From Mycobacterium sp. 1164985.4 (lineage in GTDB: Bacteria > Actinomycetota > Actinomycetes > Mycobacteriales > Mycobacteriaceae), in assembly GCF_001668575.1 (NCBI RefSeq), contig NZ_LZMD01000065.1, positions 124,001 through 188,000 on the forward strand: a stretch of DNA of 64,000 nucleotides, read 5' to 3'. Below the pieces are notes generated by a model, which saw nothing but the letters and a program-made list of their open reading frames with translations, did not search any database and had not been told where the DNA came from. Below, in pieces: positions 8,640-18,931 of this stretch. Every line of letters starts with the position of its first letter. Positions within the stretch are counted from its first letter, which is position 1. Made by a program: the position numbers and the translations under genes.

Positions 8640-9422
8640 TTACCCGTGGTCCGGCTGACAGTGGGGGCACCACACCGACGTCCTGCCGGCGATGCGGCCG
8701 CGGGCGAGACGGGTGCCGCAGCGTGGGCACGTCGGGTCTGCGGTGTCCCGATTGCCGGTCAACCACCGCGGCAGGTCGGGCACCCGGCCGTGCCGGACCG
8801 CGGTGTCGAGCACGCGCCGCATCGACTCGTGGAGGCGCCTGACGTCGTCGTCGGACAGCGCGGACACCGGCAGTTGCGGCGACAGCCGCGTGCGCCACAG
8901 GATCTCGTCGACGAGAAGGTTGCCGAGCCCGGCGATCACGGCCTGATCCATCAGCGTCGGTTTCAGACGTCCCCGCCGTCCCCGCAGCAGCTCGCGGAAC
9001 GTGCGCAGATCGACATGCAAGGCGTCGGGTCCCTGCGCGCCGGTCACCTCGCCGATGTCGTCCTCGGTGGGCAGCAGCCACACGCCGCGAAGCTTGCGCA
9101 GGTCCGCGTAGCGGAACTGCCCCCGGTCAAGCTCGATGACCAGGCGCACGTGTTTGGTGTCGTCGTCGCCGTCGACGTAGTACGGCTTGCCGGTCATCCC
9201 GCTGTGCACCAGCAGCGCGGGACCATCCGTCGGCAGAATCAGCCATTTGCCGTGCCGGCGGGGCCGGCCGAAGGTGCGGCCGGTCAGGTTGCGGGCCAGC
9301 GATCGTGCGCTGGTGTTGCGCAGCACTCCTGCATCGCGCACGTCGACGCCGCGGACACGTCGCCCGGGCAGCGCGCGCACCAGGTCCCGGCGGAAGCCCT
9401 CGACGTCGGCTAGTTCGGGCAT
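8640..9422 (-). CDS. Fpg/Nei-family DNA glycosylase
   Basis: This 260-aa enzyme begins MPELADVEGF, keeping the catalytic Pro2-Glu3 of the family after Met removal (the usual form is MPELPEVE). The RHGKWL strand holds the beta-hairpin lysine, and GLGNLLVDEILW is the helix-two-turn-helix. The C-terminal zinc finger is CPRCG then CPHCQ. It should excise oxidised bases and nick the abasic site. The divergent N terminus makes the choice between Fpg and Nei uncertain; mycobacteria carry several paralogues. It lies 8 nt after the DUF402 gene in a minus-strand run. Confidence 0.9.
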   Translation of the reverse strand: MPELADVEGFRRDLVRALPGRRVRGVDVRDAGVLRNTSARSLARNLTGRTFGRPRRHGKWLILPTDGPALLVHSGMTGKPYYVDGDDDTKHVRLVIELDRGQFRYADLRKLRGVWLLPTEDDIGEVTGAQGPDALHVDLRTFRELLRGRRGRLKPTLMDQAVIAGLGNLLVDEILWRTRLSPQLPVSALSDDDVRRLHESMRRVLDTAVRHGRVPDLPRWLTGNRDTADPTCPRCGTRLARGRIAGRTSVWCPHCQPDHG

Positions 9423-9430
9423 GGCATCTG

Positions 9431-9979
9431 TTACTCGTCGCCCCGCCAGGTCAGCGGCATGCCCTCGGCCGCGAGCCAGTGGTTCAGGTCGTAGTCGTGG
9501 CGGGACAATCCGTCGATCGCGGCCACGGCGGTCTGGACCGCCCGCTCGCCGGTCTCGGGCGTCAGCAGGTTGTGGCGCACCGCAGTGAGCAGCTCGTCGA
9601 CGTCGTGCAGTTCTACGCCTCGCCCGGTGCGGACCACCAGGTCGAGGTAGTGGTCCTCGGAGTGCCAGACCTGCTGACCCGGCCGGTAGTCGCCGACATC
9701 GAGGTAGTAGTCCTGGTCCAGTTCGTGACCGGGGTTGAAGTGAAACACCGTCGCTCGCAGCCGCAGCGATGGCAGAAGCCAGGATTCCAGGTAGTGGAAC
9801 TGCGCCCGCCCCGGGGTCGGCCGGGCCATGTAGAGGCCCCACGGCTGGACCGTGTAGACGTCGACGGCCCGCACGATGCCTTTCGGATCGGTGTTGGTGC
9901 GGGCGGCGAGGTCGAACGTCTCGTGTTTGGGAGCGTGGATGAGATCAGGATAGGGAGCGTCAGCGGTCGGCGCGACCAT
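9431..9979 (-). CDS. DUF402 domain protein
   Basis: This 182-aa soluble protein has the DUF402-like stretches VYTVQPWGLYMARPTPGR and ELDQDYYLDVGDY (acidic residues on neighbouring strands). Characterised DUF402 relatives are nucleoside tri/diphosphatases that use such acidic residues to bind metal, so a nucleotide phosphatase is possible but unproven here. Its ATG lies inside the TetR gene, overlapping it by 20 nt, so the two are translated from one message. It occupies the position of M. tuberculosis Rv1632c as I recall that locus. Confidence 0.72.
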   Translation of the reverse strand: MVAPTADAPYPDLIHAPKHETFDLAARTNTDPKGIVRAVDVYTVQPWGLYMARPTPGRAQFHYLESWLLPSLRLRATVFHFNPGHELDQDYYLDVGDYRPGQQVWHSEDHYLDLVVRTGRGVELHDVDELLTAVRHNLLTPETGERAVQTAVAAIDGLSRHDYDLNHWLAAEGMPLTWRGDE

Positions 9980-10556
9980 GCGCGGAGATCGCGGTCTGCA
10001 GCGCTTCCTCGAGAGCCCGCTGCACGTCGCGCAGCGGCCGGATGTCGCGGCGGGCGCGGCACAACACGATCGCTCCTTCGACGCCGGCGATCACGAGCGC
10101 GGCCAATCGCCGCGCCTCGGCGCGACTGACACCAGCATCGAGCAACGGCTTCGCGATCAGGTCCTGCCATCGCGTGAACGCCTCGGCGGCCGCGCTTGTC
10201 GCCGCGGACCCCGCATGGGCCTCCACGGCGACGGCGACAACCGGGCATCCGGCGTGGAAACCGCTGTCCTCGAGGATCTCCCGCCATGACTCGACGAACA
10301 TGTCGAGCGCCGCGATGGGGTCGCCACCTTTGGTCGCGCGCTGGATCCCTCGTTCGATCACGTCGGCCGCCCACGCCACGGTTTCGGCAGCGAGTTGTTC
10401 CTTCCCGCCGGGGAAGTGATGGTAGATCGAACCGCGCGGCGCCCCGCTGTGCGCGACGACGTCACGAAAACCGGTGCCGCTGTAGCCGTTCTCGCGGAAC
10501 AGCAGGGCGGCGCTCTGAATCATCTTGCTGCGACTGTCACTGGATATGACGACCAT
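9960..10556 (-). CDS. TetR-family transcriptional regulator
   Basis: This ~198-aa regulator has an N-terminal TetR DNA-binding domain (IQSAALLFRENGYSGTGFRDVVAHSGAPRGSIYHHFPGGKEQL) and a C-terminal all-helical ligand domain of the TetR_C type. ATG at 10556 is preferred; an adjacent ATG at 10559 and an extension to 10589 are possible. It is divergent from an enoyl-CoA hydratase gene whose start is only ~20 nt away, so it very likely regulates that gene and itself. It overlaps the DUF402 gene downstream. The ligand is unknown; an acyl-CoA or lipid is a guess from the neighbour. Confidence 0.88.
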   Translation of the reverse strand: MVVISSDSRSKMIQSAALLFRENGYSGTGFRDVVAHSGAPRGSIYHHFPGGKEQLAAETVAWAADVIERGIQRATKGGDPIAALDMFVESWREILEDSGFHAGCPVVAVAVEAHAGSAATSAAAEAFTRWQDLIAKPLLDAGVSRAEARRLAALVIAGVEGAIVLCRARRDIRPLRDVQRALEEALQTAISAHGRADR

Positions 10557-10593
10557 CATAGTCAGGCTCAGCATTATGCCAACTGTCATAGTC
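10545..10593. promoter_or_regulatory. Divergent control region with repeated TCATAGTC, candidate TetR operator
   Basis: An 8-bp direct repeat TCATAGTC occurs at 10556-10563 and 10586-10593. A perfect 9-bp palindrome GCATTATGC lies at 10571-10579, and TATGAC (10545-10550) pairs with GTCATA (10585-10590). The symmetry is dense for a ~50-bp region between two divergent genes, which suits a TetR autoregulatory operator, but the exact site cannot be fixed by eye. Confidence 0.35.
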
Positions 10594-11356
10594 GAGCGAC
10601 GCGGTCACCTCCTCCTGATGGGGCTCAACAGGCCCGCGAAGCGAAATGCCTTCAACATCGAAATGGTGGAAGAGCTGGGTCGCGCTTACGAGCGGCTGGA
10701 ACGCGACGACGAGCTGTGGGTCGGTGTGCTCTACGCCATGGGCGACAACTTCACCGCCGGGTTGGATCTCGTCGACGTCGCACCCCGGTTGGTCGGCGGC
10801 GTGATGGAGTGGCCAGACGACGCGCGCAATCCGTGGCGCAACGACGGACTACCGTGGACGAAGCCGGTCGTCGCCGCGGCGCACGGGTGGTGCCTGACCC
10901 TCGGCCTCGAACTGTTGCTCGCCGCAGACATCCGCATCGCCTCCGAGGACACCCGGTTCGCCCAGCTCGAGGTGCAACGCGGCATCTATCCCTTCGGTGG
11001 CGCGACGACGCGGCTGCCGCGCGACGCGGGCTGGGGCAACGCGATGCGGTGGCTGCTGACCGGGGATGAGTTCGACGCCGCCGAGGCCCTGCGGATCGGT
11101 GTGGTGTCCGAGGTGGTTGAGGTGGGTACGCAGCTCGATCGCGCGGTCGAGCTGGCCGAACGGATCGCCGAGCGGTCCGCGCCGCTGGGGGGTGCGTGCG
11201 ACGTTGACGGCCGCCCAGCGTGCGCTGCGGGACGGCGACAGCGCCGCCGAGGACCGTTTCGTCGCGGACGTGGCGGCATTGTTTTCGACCAAGGACGGCG
11301 CGGAGGGGGTGCAGTCGTTCGTCGAACGCCGGGCGGCGCACTTCGTCGGGGCGTAA
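10576..11356 (+). pseudogene. Enoyl-CoA hydratase/isomerase family gene, frameshifted in a G6 run
   Basis: The protein starts MPTVIVERRGHLLLMGLNRP and follows the crotonase fold through HGWCLTLGLELLLAADIRIAS and GGATTRLPRDAGWGNAMRW to ERSAPLG. After the six Gs at 11187-11192 the frame changes. Continuing in the other frame gives a normal crotonase tail (ATLTAAQRALRDG to ERRAAHFVGA, stop 11354-11356). Five Gs would restore one ~259-aa protein. The in-frame reading instead runs into Arg/Gly-rich nonsense to 11367. Either a real inactivating frameshift or a homopolymer sequencing error. The gene is divergent from a TetR gene; the oxyanion-hole stretch HGWCLTLG is intact. Confidence 0.8.
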
Positions 11357-11399
11357 GTGCTCGTTGACGAGGGGAATCACACCTGTCGGTGGCGGGTTC

Positions 11400-11405
11400 T
11401 ACCCT
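11400..11405 (+). promoter_or_regulatory. Candidate -10 box (TACCCT) of uvrB
   Basis: TACCCT ends 8 nt before the uvrB ATG, a leaderless-type spacing. A TTGACG at 11374-11379 is 20 nt upstream, somewhat long for a -35. No perfect LexA box (TCGAACNNNNGTTCGA form) is present in this gap. Confidence 0.3.
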
Positions 11406-11413
11406 TGTAGATT

Positions 11414-13564
<2,151 letters not shown>

Positions 13565-13578
13565 TCACCGACCGGCGC

Positions 13579-13609
13579 TTGACCTCAAGTGCGGTTCAGC
13601 TTCTAGCGT
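13579..13609 (+). promoter_or_regulatory. Promoter of the MFS gene, decides a leaderless start
   Basis: TTGACC (13579-13584) and TAGCGT (13604-13609) are separated by 19 nt. The -10 box overlaps the first possible GTG (13608) and lies 7 nt before the second GTG (13617). This favours initiation at 13617. Confidence 0.5.
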
Positions 13610-13616
13610 GAGCGGG

Positions 13617-15020
13617 GTGACCGATACCGCGACGACCGCCAGGGGACGCTGGCGCGACCTGCTGGGGTCCAAGTATCTCGGCGCCAGCACCGTGCTCGCC
13701 GGTGGCGTTGCGCTGTACGCCACCAACGAGTTCCTCACCATCAGCCTGATGCCCAGTGCGGTGGCAGATATCGGCGGTCACCGGTTCTACGCCTGGGTGA
13801 CGACGGTTTACCTGGTGGCCTCGGTGGTGGCGGCGACGACCGTGCACTCGACGCTGATGCGGCTCGGCCCGCGGAGGTCATATCTGTTGGCGCTCGGCGT
13901 GTTCGGCATCGGCAGCGCGGCCTGCGCCGCGGCGCCCACCATGGAGACACTGCTCCTTGGCCGCACGGTGCAGGGTCTGGCCGGTGGGATGCTGGCCGGG
14001 CTGGGTTACGCGGTGATCAACACGGCGCTGCCGGAGTGGTTGTGGACCAAGGCCTCGGCACTGGTGTCGGCGATGTGGGGCGTTGGCACGCTCCTGGGCC
14101 CCGCCGCGGGCGGGCTGTTCTCTCAATACAGTTCGTGGCGTTGGGCTTTCGGCGCGCTGGCGATCCTGACCGCGATGATCGCCGTGCTGGTGCCCGTCGC
14201 CTTACCCGCGCGCCGGGATGCCGCCGTCGATGTCGCGCGAACGTTCATTCCCGTGTGGTCGCTGCTGCTGTTGGGTGCCGCCGCGCTGGCCGTCAGCGCC
14301 GCGGGCATCCCGCGGAACGCGTGGCTCACGGTCGTGTTGCTCGGGCTCGGCGGTGTCCTGGTGGGCGTGTTCCTGTTGGTCGATCGTCGGCAATCCGCGG
14401 CGGTGTTGCCGCCCAGCGTGTTTGGACCCGGCCCGTTGAAGTGGATCTACCTCACCCTGGCGGTGTTGATGGCCGCCACGATGGCGGATATGTACGTCCC
14501 GCTGTTCGGGCAGCGGTTGGCGGGTCTCACCCCGGTCGCGGCGGGGTTCCTTGGTGCGGGTCTGGCACTCGGCTGGACGGCGGGAGAGATCGGCAGCGCG
14601 TCGCTGAGCAACACACGAGTCATCCGGCGGACGGTCGCGGCTGCGCCTGCGGTGATGGCCGCCGGTCTTGCCGTCACCGCGGTGACCATGCGCGGCGGCG
14701 CCTCGCCTGCGGTGGTCGCGATATGGGCCCTTGCGCTCGTGGTGACCGGCGCGGGGGTCGGCATCGCGTGGCCTCATCTGTCGGCATGGGCGATGAGCCG
14801 CGTCGACGATCCGGAAGAGGGGCCGACCGCGGCCGCCGCCATCAACACCGTGCAGCTCATCTCCGGTGCGTTCGGCGCCGGCCTCGCCGGAGTGCTGGTG
14901 AACATGACCGACGACGGCCAGGCCACGCCGGCACGGTGGCTGTTGGCGGTGTTCGCCGGGCTGGCCGCAGTGGGCCTGGTGGCGTCGACGCGGAGCGGGC
15001 GGCGGACCCGCGAGGCGTAG
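13617..15020 (+). CDS. MFS drug-efflux transporter
   Basis: This 467-aa protein has about 14 hydrophobic segments, the DHA2-like layout. Motif A-like LMRLGPRRSYLLALGVFG lies between TM2 and TM3, and GRTVQGLAGGMLAGLGYAV carries the motif near TM4. It matches the gene I recall as Rv1634, a fluoroquinolone-efflux candidate, at the same place after uvrB. GTG 13617 is preferred over 13608 because a -10 box covers the latter. Substrate cannot be read from sequence. The next gene starts 10 nt after the stop. Confidence 0.9.
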   Translation: MTDTATTARGRWRDLLGSKYLGASTVLAGGVALYATNEFLTISLMPSAVADIGGHRFYAWVTTVYLVASVVAATTVHSTLMRLGPRRSYLLALGVFGIGSAACAAAPTMETLLLGRTVQGLAGGMLAGLGYAVINTALPEWLWTKASALVSAMWGVGTLLGPAAGGLFSQYSSWRWAFGALAILTAMIAVLVPVALPARRDAAVDVARTFIPVWSLLLLGAAALAVSAAGIPRNAWLTVVLLGLGGVLVGVFLLVDRRQSAAVLPPSVFGPGPLKWIYLTLAVLMAATMADMYVPLFGQRLAGLTPVAAGFLGAGLALGWTAGEIGSASLSNTRVIRRTVAAAPAVMAAGLAVTAVTMRGGASPAVVAIWALALVVTGAGVGIAWPHLSAWAMSRVDDPEEGPTAAAAINTVQLISGAFGAGLAGVLVNMTDDGQATPARWLLAVFAGLAAVGLVASTRSGRRTREA

Positions 15021-15023
15021 CGT
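15018..15023 (+). promoter_or_regulatory. -10 box (TAGCGT) overlapping the MFS stop
   Basis: TAGCGT contains the TAG stop of the MFS gene and ends 7 nt before the GTG at 15031, suggesting a separate leaderless transcript for the SCO6745-like gene. Confidence 0.35.
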
Positions 15024-15030
15024 TCCCGTC

Positions 15031-15900
15031 GTGGATGCATACACCGCAGGCCGCCTGTGCCGCAGCGTCGACGCGCTGCACTCGCTGTCCTACTTTCTCC
15101 CGGAGTCCGCCGAGCGTTTCGGTGCGTTTGGAATGCACGGAATGACACCGTATTTCGCTGTTCGTTCGGCCCCGATGGGTGCGGTATCCGCGGAAGTCGT
15201 CACCGCCACGTTCTTCAACTTCAACCCCGCACTCGTCGCGGAGTCGATCCCGCGTGCCTGGAGCCTCGCGTCGCCCGAGACGGTGTCCGCGACGCGGTAC
15301 GCGATGGTCGAGGAGGCGTTGCCGCGCATCCTCGGCGAGGAGCTGACGCGGTCTCCGGAGCTGGCCCGGGCCGCCGCGCTCCTGCGGCGGGCGGCAGAGG
15401 CCATCCCGAACGGCGACGGCCGCCCGCTGTATGCGGGACATTCCGGGCTGGCGTGGCCCGAATCGGTGCACGGCCAGATGTGGCATGCGGTCACGCTGCT
15501 GCGCGAGTACCGCGGCGACGGACACATCGCCGCGCTGGTGGCCAGCGGGCTGAGCGGGCTGGAGGCGCTGGTCAGCCATACCGCCACCGGTATCGGGTTC
15601 TCGGTGCCGTTCGCTCAGGCGTTGCGCGGGTGGAGCGAGGATCAATGGCGGGCCGGGTTGTCGCGGCTGCAGTCGCGCGGTCTCGTCGACGGTGACGGCG
15701 CGCTGACCGACGCGGGCAGGCAGCTGCGCGCCCGCGTCGAGGATCTGACCGACGAACTCGGATACGCGCCCTGGTCAGCGTTGTCCGACGACGACGGTCA
15801 TCACATCGCGGTCGTGGCGAAGCGGATCCGCGACGCCGTATCGGCGGCGAAGCTGTTCCCGTCGGGTGCGTTCGGCCCCCGCTACGGCGACCCGCGTTAG
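15031..15900 (+). CDS. SCO6745-family protein
   Basis: This 289-aa soluble protein matches the actinobacterial SCO6745/SalK-like family in layout. It has helical N-terminal segments with the TATFFNFNP stretch, a central GHSGLAWPESVHGQMWHAVTLLREYRGDGH region with several His/Trp residues, and a winged-helix-like C terminus (LSRLQSRGLVDGDGALTDAGRQLR). Family members are poorly characterised; some sit in natural-product clusters. No enzymatic motif I can name with certainty is visible. GTG start; an ATG 4 nt later is out of frame. Confidence 0.75.
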   Translation: MDAYTAGRLCRSVDALHSLSYFLPESAERFGAFGMHGMTPYFAVRSAPMGAVSAEVVTATFFNFNPALVAESIPRAWSLASPETVSATRYAMVEEALPRILGEELTRSPELARAAALLRRAAEAIPNGDGRPLYAGHSGLAWPESVHGQMWHAVTLLREYRGDGHIAALVASGLSGLEALVSHTATGIGFSVPFAQALRGWSEDQWRAGLSRLQSRGLVDGDGALTDAGRQLRARVEDLTDELGYAPWSALSDDDGHHIAVVAKRIRDAVSAAKLFPSGAFGPRYGDPR

Positions 15901-15960
15901 CGATCACGGCGATTCCAACGCTGGTTTCCTATCCGCGAGCCTGACATTCTCACTGACGAT

Positions 15961-16031
15961 GCGGGTGTGGCTGAGCGGATAGGCACCGGCCTGCAAAGCC
16001 GTTTACGCGGGTTCGAATCCCGCCATCCGCT
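15961..16031 (+). tRNA. tRNA-Cys (anticodon GCA)
   Basis: Acceptor stem 15961-15967 pairs with 16024-16030 (one G-T wobble). The T arm is 16007-16023 with loop TTCGAAT. The anticodon loop CTGCAAA (15991-15997) gives GCA. The discriminator base is T16031 and CCA is not encoded, as in many actinobacterial tRNAs. The anticodon stem has four Watson-Crick pairs, but the outermost 27-43 pair is a C-T mismatch. Confidence 0.95.
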
Positions 16032-16280
16032 CGCATCACGTCGGTTCCTTTGCGGGGCGCGGCAAGGTCGACACGGTCATCCGCGACAGCAAATTAACGC
16101 TTCCCAACCGAGCTGTGCGACAGCGATATTCAGCGCACTGCAGGCGTGACCTGGCTGTCCTTTGCTGTCACCGGCGGGGTGGCTCGCCGCTGCAGGCGGA
16201 GTCGTCGACATGAGGGCAGCGAGTATAAAATCGTTCCCGGGTCGGAACCGATAAATTGTTGCTGTAGTGAGGGATTGGTC

Positions 16281-16565
16281 GTGAACGTGAAGAAGATCGG
16301 GGTGCAAGCGGGTCTCGTCGGCGCACTGGCGTTCACCGCGCTGGGTGTCGGAGCGGGTGTGGCGAACGCCGAACCGGCGGCGCCCAGCACGCCGAACGTG
16401 ACGTGGAAGCTCGACAAGTGGGATCACTGGGACCACCACTGGGATAAGCCCGGTCGCGGACCGCGTTGGGAGGCGCCGGCGTACTGGGAAGGCCCGCGCT
16501 ATGGTGGTCCCTGCGTATGGGTGCCGCCGGCCGTTTCGATCTGGGTGCCGCCCGCGGTCTGCTAG
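16281..16565 (+). CDS. Small secreted Trp/His/Asp-rich protein
   Basis: This 94-aa preprotein has a typical signal peptide (MNVKKIGVQAGLVGALAFTA...GVANAEP, cleavage after ANA near residue 30). The mature ~64 residues contain WKLDKWDHWDHHWDKPG, a dense Trp/Asp/His cluster, then aromatic/Pro-rich sequence. It ends with two copies of WVPPAV flanked by two cysteines, the last residue being Cys. The composition suggests an extracytoplasmic metal-binding or wall-associated peptide; no family is recognised. Its stop overlaps the convergent udgX stop (CTAG, 16562-16565). The 249-bp upstream gap after the tRNA is AT-richer with a GTATAAAA stretch near 16232 but no clear promoter. Confidence 0.72.
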   Translation: MNVKKIGVQAGLVGALAFTALGVGAGVANAEPAAPSTPNVTWKLDKWDHWDHHWDKPGRGPRWEAPAYWEGPRYGGPCVWVPPAVSIWVPPAVC

Positions 16566-17215
16566 CGAGCGAGGCCGGCGGCGAACCGCAGGTCGGACAC
16601 CAGGGCGTCGAAGGCTTTCTCTCGTTCCTCCAATGGGCCGCGTAACACCGATGACGGATGCACGGTGACCGCTACCTCGGGGGAGATGTCGATCTCGTCG
16701 ATCGAGGGCAGCTTGAGCGCCTCGCCCCGGTGTGCCGTCAGGCGAAACTTGCTGCCCAGCAACGACTGTGCGGCCGTCGCGCCCATCAGCACCAGCACCT
16801 CGGGCCTGACGGCGTCGAGTTCGGCCAGGAGCCACGGCCGGCACGCGACCACCTCGGTGCGGCCGGGCGTCTTGTGGATGCGCCGCTTGCCGCGGTCGCG
16901 CAGGGTGAACTTGAAGTGCTTGACCGCATTGGTGACATACACGCGGTCGCGGTCGATGCCGGCTTGCACCAGCGCCTTGTCCAGCAATTTGCCCGCGGGG
17001 CCCACGAACGGCGCGCCGGCCTTGTCCTCCTGATCGCCGGGCTGCTCGCCGACCAACATCATTTCCGCGTCCGGCGAGCCGCCGCCGAACACCACCTGCG
17101 TCGCGTCCAGGTAGAGATCGCAGCCCTTGCAACCGTGCGCGGCGTCGGCGAGGGCATCGAGATCGTGCGTGTCGGGGACGAACTCTTCGGCGGTGTGAGT
17201 TGGCCGTGCAGACAT
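16562..17215 (-). CDS. udgX: UdgX-type uracil-DNA glycosylase (covalent uracil-DNA binder)
   Basis: This 217-aa protein belongs to the Fe-S uracil-DNA glycosylase superfamily. It has GEQPGDQED at residues 56-64 instead of family-4 GEAPG, and the KRRIHK loop at 110-115, the hallmark of UdgX. In M. smegmatis UdgX the histidine of this loop (His114 here) bonds covalently to the abasic site after uracil excision. Cys29, Cys32 and Cys125 are in the cluster positions; the place of the remaining family-4 cysteine is His100 (VKHFKF). The motif-3 loop is VHPSSVLRG. It stands alone, convergent with the small secreted gene. The much longer in-frame upstream reading is a shadow. Confidence 0.93.
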   Translation of the reverse strand: MSARPTHTAEEFVPDTHDLDALADAAHGCKGCDLYLDATQVVFGGGSPDAEMMLVGEQPGDQEDKAGAPFVGPAGKLLDKALVQAGIDRDRVYVTNAVKHFKFTLRDRGKRRIHKTPGRTEVVACRPWLLAELDAVRPEVLVLMGATAAQSLLGSKFRLTAHRGEALKLPSIDEIDISPEVAVTVHPSSVLRGPLEEREKAFDALVSDLRFAAGLAR

Positions 17216-17250
17216 GAGGTTCGAATACCCGCTCGGGGGCCGGTCACGCT

Positions 17251-18792
17251 CTACCGCGTCGACTTGATCACCTGGGCGAAACTGAACTGCCAGCGTTCGA
17301 CGATGCGGAAGCCCATCGCCTGCGGTACCCGGTACGCGGGCGCTCGGCGGAGCCGCGGTCCCGGATCCAGCGCGTGTCCGCTCTCGTGGTCTGGCACGGT
17401 GGAATCGCGTTGGGACACCGTCCACAGCACGGCGCAGGGCCGCAGCCGGTCGGCCACGCCCCAGATGCCGAGGTGGGCGTCCCACAACCGGTTTCGCTCC
17501 GCCGCGCGGCGACCGCGTCCGGGGTCGACGAGCGAGGCGTACGCCGCGGGACGTGCGGCGGTCAACGGGCGGATCGGGCCCGGCGCCCAGTTGGTGGTGT
17601 TGTCGAGAACCAGGCAGTCGCCGGGGGAGGCGTGGGCCGTGAGGACGTCGGCGACCTGGCTGAAGTCCATCCCCTCTTTCGCGTAGGGCCCGCGTTGTTC
17701 GAGCAGATAATTCGGGGTCGCCGCCACCGCCAGCGCCGTCAGCACCGCCACGAGCGCCTCCCGCGCTCTGGCGGCGGCGGTGATGCCGATCGCCAGCAAC
17801 AGCGCCACCGCAGGCGAGGTGTAGGTCAGGTAGCGCGGGTAGTACACCGGCTCCCCGCACATCGAATAGAGCAGCAGCACAGCCGTCGGGAGCACGACCC
17901 ACGCGGCGCTGATCGCCACCAGCGACCGGACACCCGCATCCGTCGGCCGGAACCGTCGCATCGCGAGCAGGCCCAGGATCACTCCCGCCAGCACGGCGAA
18001 TGCCACGCTGTGGTCGAAGTACTGCTCCCGCACCACTTCGGTGACCGTGTGCCAACCCAGCGGCGAGATCCACCGGACCTGCGCGATCTGCGTCCTGCTG
18101 TACGCGAGGAGAGGCGCCACCGCCGAGACGGCCACCGCCGCCGTCACCAACCAGCGCCGGACGGCCGCACGCTGAGTCGCCATCGCCGCGATCGTCACCG
18201 CGTGCACGAGGACCATCAGCACGACGAAGACGTTCAAGAGCGACGAGCCCACCAGCGCCAATCCGTAGCAGCCCCACAACCATCGGGCGTCGCGACGCAC
18301 CGCGACCACCAATAGCACCGTCAGCCAGACGGCCGCGGCCGCCGTCAGCGCATAGGAGCGCGCTTCGATGCCCGCCCACGTGACCCGGGGGAGGATCGCG
18401 AACACGATGCCCGCGCAGACCGCCGTCGTGCGCGAGGCGAAGCGACGGGCCAGCACTACGACACCGCTCGCGGCGAGCCCAATCGCAAGACAGCTCGACA
18501 GACGCACGTAGAACTCGGTGACCGGGAACACCGTCAACCACCCGTGCATCAGCAGGTAGTACAGGCCGTGCACCGCGTCGATGTTGTGCAGCAGACCCCA
18601 CAGCGCAGGTATCGACCGGGTGGAGGCCGAGATCGTGGCGGCCTCGTCGAACCACAGCGACGGCCGAGCCGCGCCCGCCGCCGACACCGCGGTGGCGAAC
18701 ACGGCGGTCAGCACCGCATCGAACCGGCCCGCGCGCAGCGACGCGGCGGGGTCGAAGCGCGCAACGCGCCGCGCTCCCAGCGATAGATCCAC
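17251..18792 (-). CDS. GT-C mannosyltransferase, CapA/Rv1635c-like
   Basis: This ~513-aa membrane protein has about ten TM segments. The first extracytoplasmic loop carries the catalytic acidic pair of GT-C enzymes (SLWFDEAATIS, Asp49-Glu50), with the R-YAL motif (IEARSYALTAAAA) further on and a soluble C-terminal domain. Position between the MFS gene and Usp matches M. tuberculosis Rv1635c, the polyprenyl-phosphomannose enzyme (CapA) that starts mannose caps on lipoarabinomannan. Orthology is inferred from synteny and fold. GTG 18792 is preferred over TTG 18825: a GGGAAGG/GGGTGGG purine tract precedes the GTG, and a TAGCGT -10 box (18826-18831, minus) abuts the TTG. Confidence 0.82.
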   Translation of the reverse strand: MDLSLGARRVARFDPAASLRAGRFDAVLTAVFATAVSAAGAARPSLWFDEAATISASTRSIPALWGLLHNIDAVHGLYYLLMHGWLTVFPVTEFYVRLSSCLAIGLAASGVVVLARRFASRTTAVCAGIVFAILPRVTWAGIEARSYALTAAAAVWLTVLLVVAVRRDARWLWGCYGLALVGSSLLNVFVVLMVLVHAVTIAAMATQRAAVRRWLVTAAVAVSAVAPLLAYSRTQIAQVRWISPLGWHTVTEVVREQYFDHSVAFAVLAGVILGLLAMRRFRPTDAGVRSLVAISAAWVVLPTAVLLLYSMCGEPVYYPRYLTYTSPAVALLLAIGITAAARAREALVAVLTALAVAATPNYLLEQRGPYAKEGMDFSQVADVLTAHASPGDCLVLDNTTNWAPGPIRPLTAARPAAYASLVDPGRGRRAAERNRLWDAHLGIWGVADRLRPCAVLWTVSQRDSTVPDHESGHALDPGPRLRRAPAYRVPQAMGFRIVERWQFSFAQVIKSTR

Positions 18793-18931
18793 GGCTGCCC
18801 ACCCACCCTTCCCGCGAACGGCCAAACGCTAGCGCGCGCAAACTCGGTGCGCGCGGGGAATGGGCGCTATGTAACGCAGACGATGATTCGAGGGTCGTCG
18901 AGATCGGTTCGCGCGGGTAGGTGTAGGCGGC

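Noticed and set aside
11357-11413. LexA (SOS) box upstream of uvrB
   Set aside because: No TCGAAC-N4-GTTCGA-like palindrome is present in the gap; damage control of uvrB cannot be claimed from this sequence. The uvrA gap (27890-27973) also shows none.
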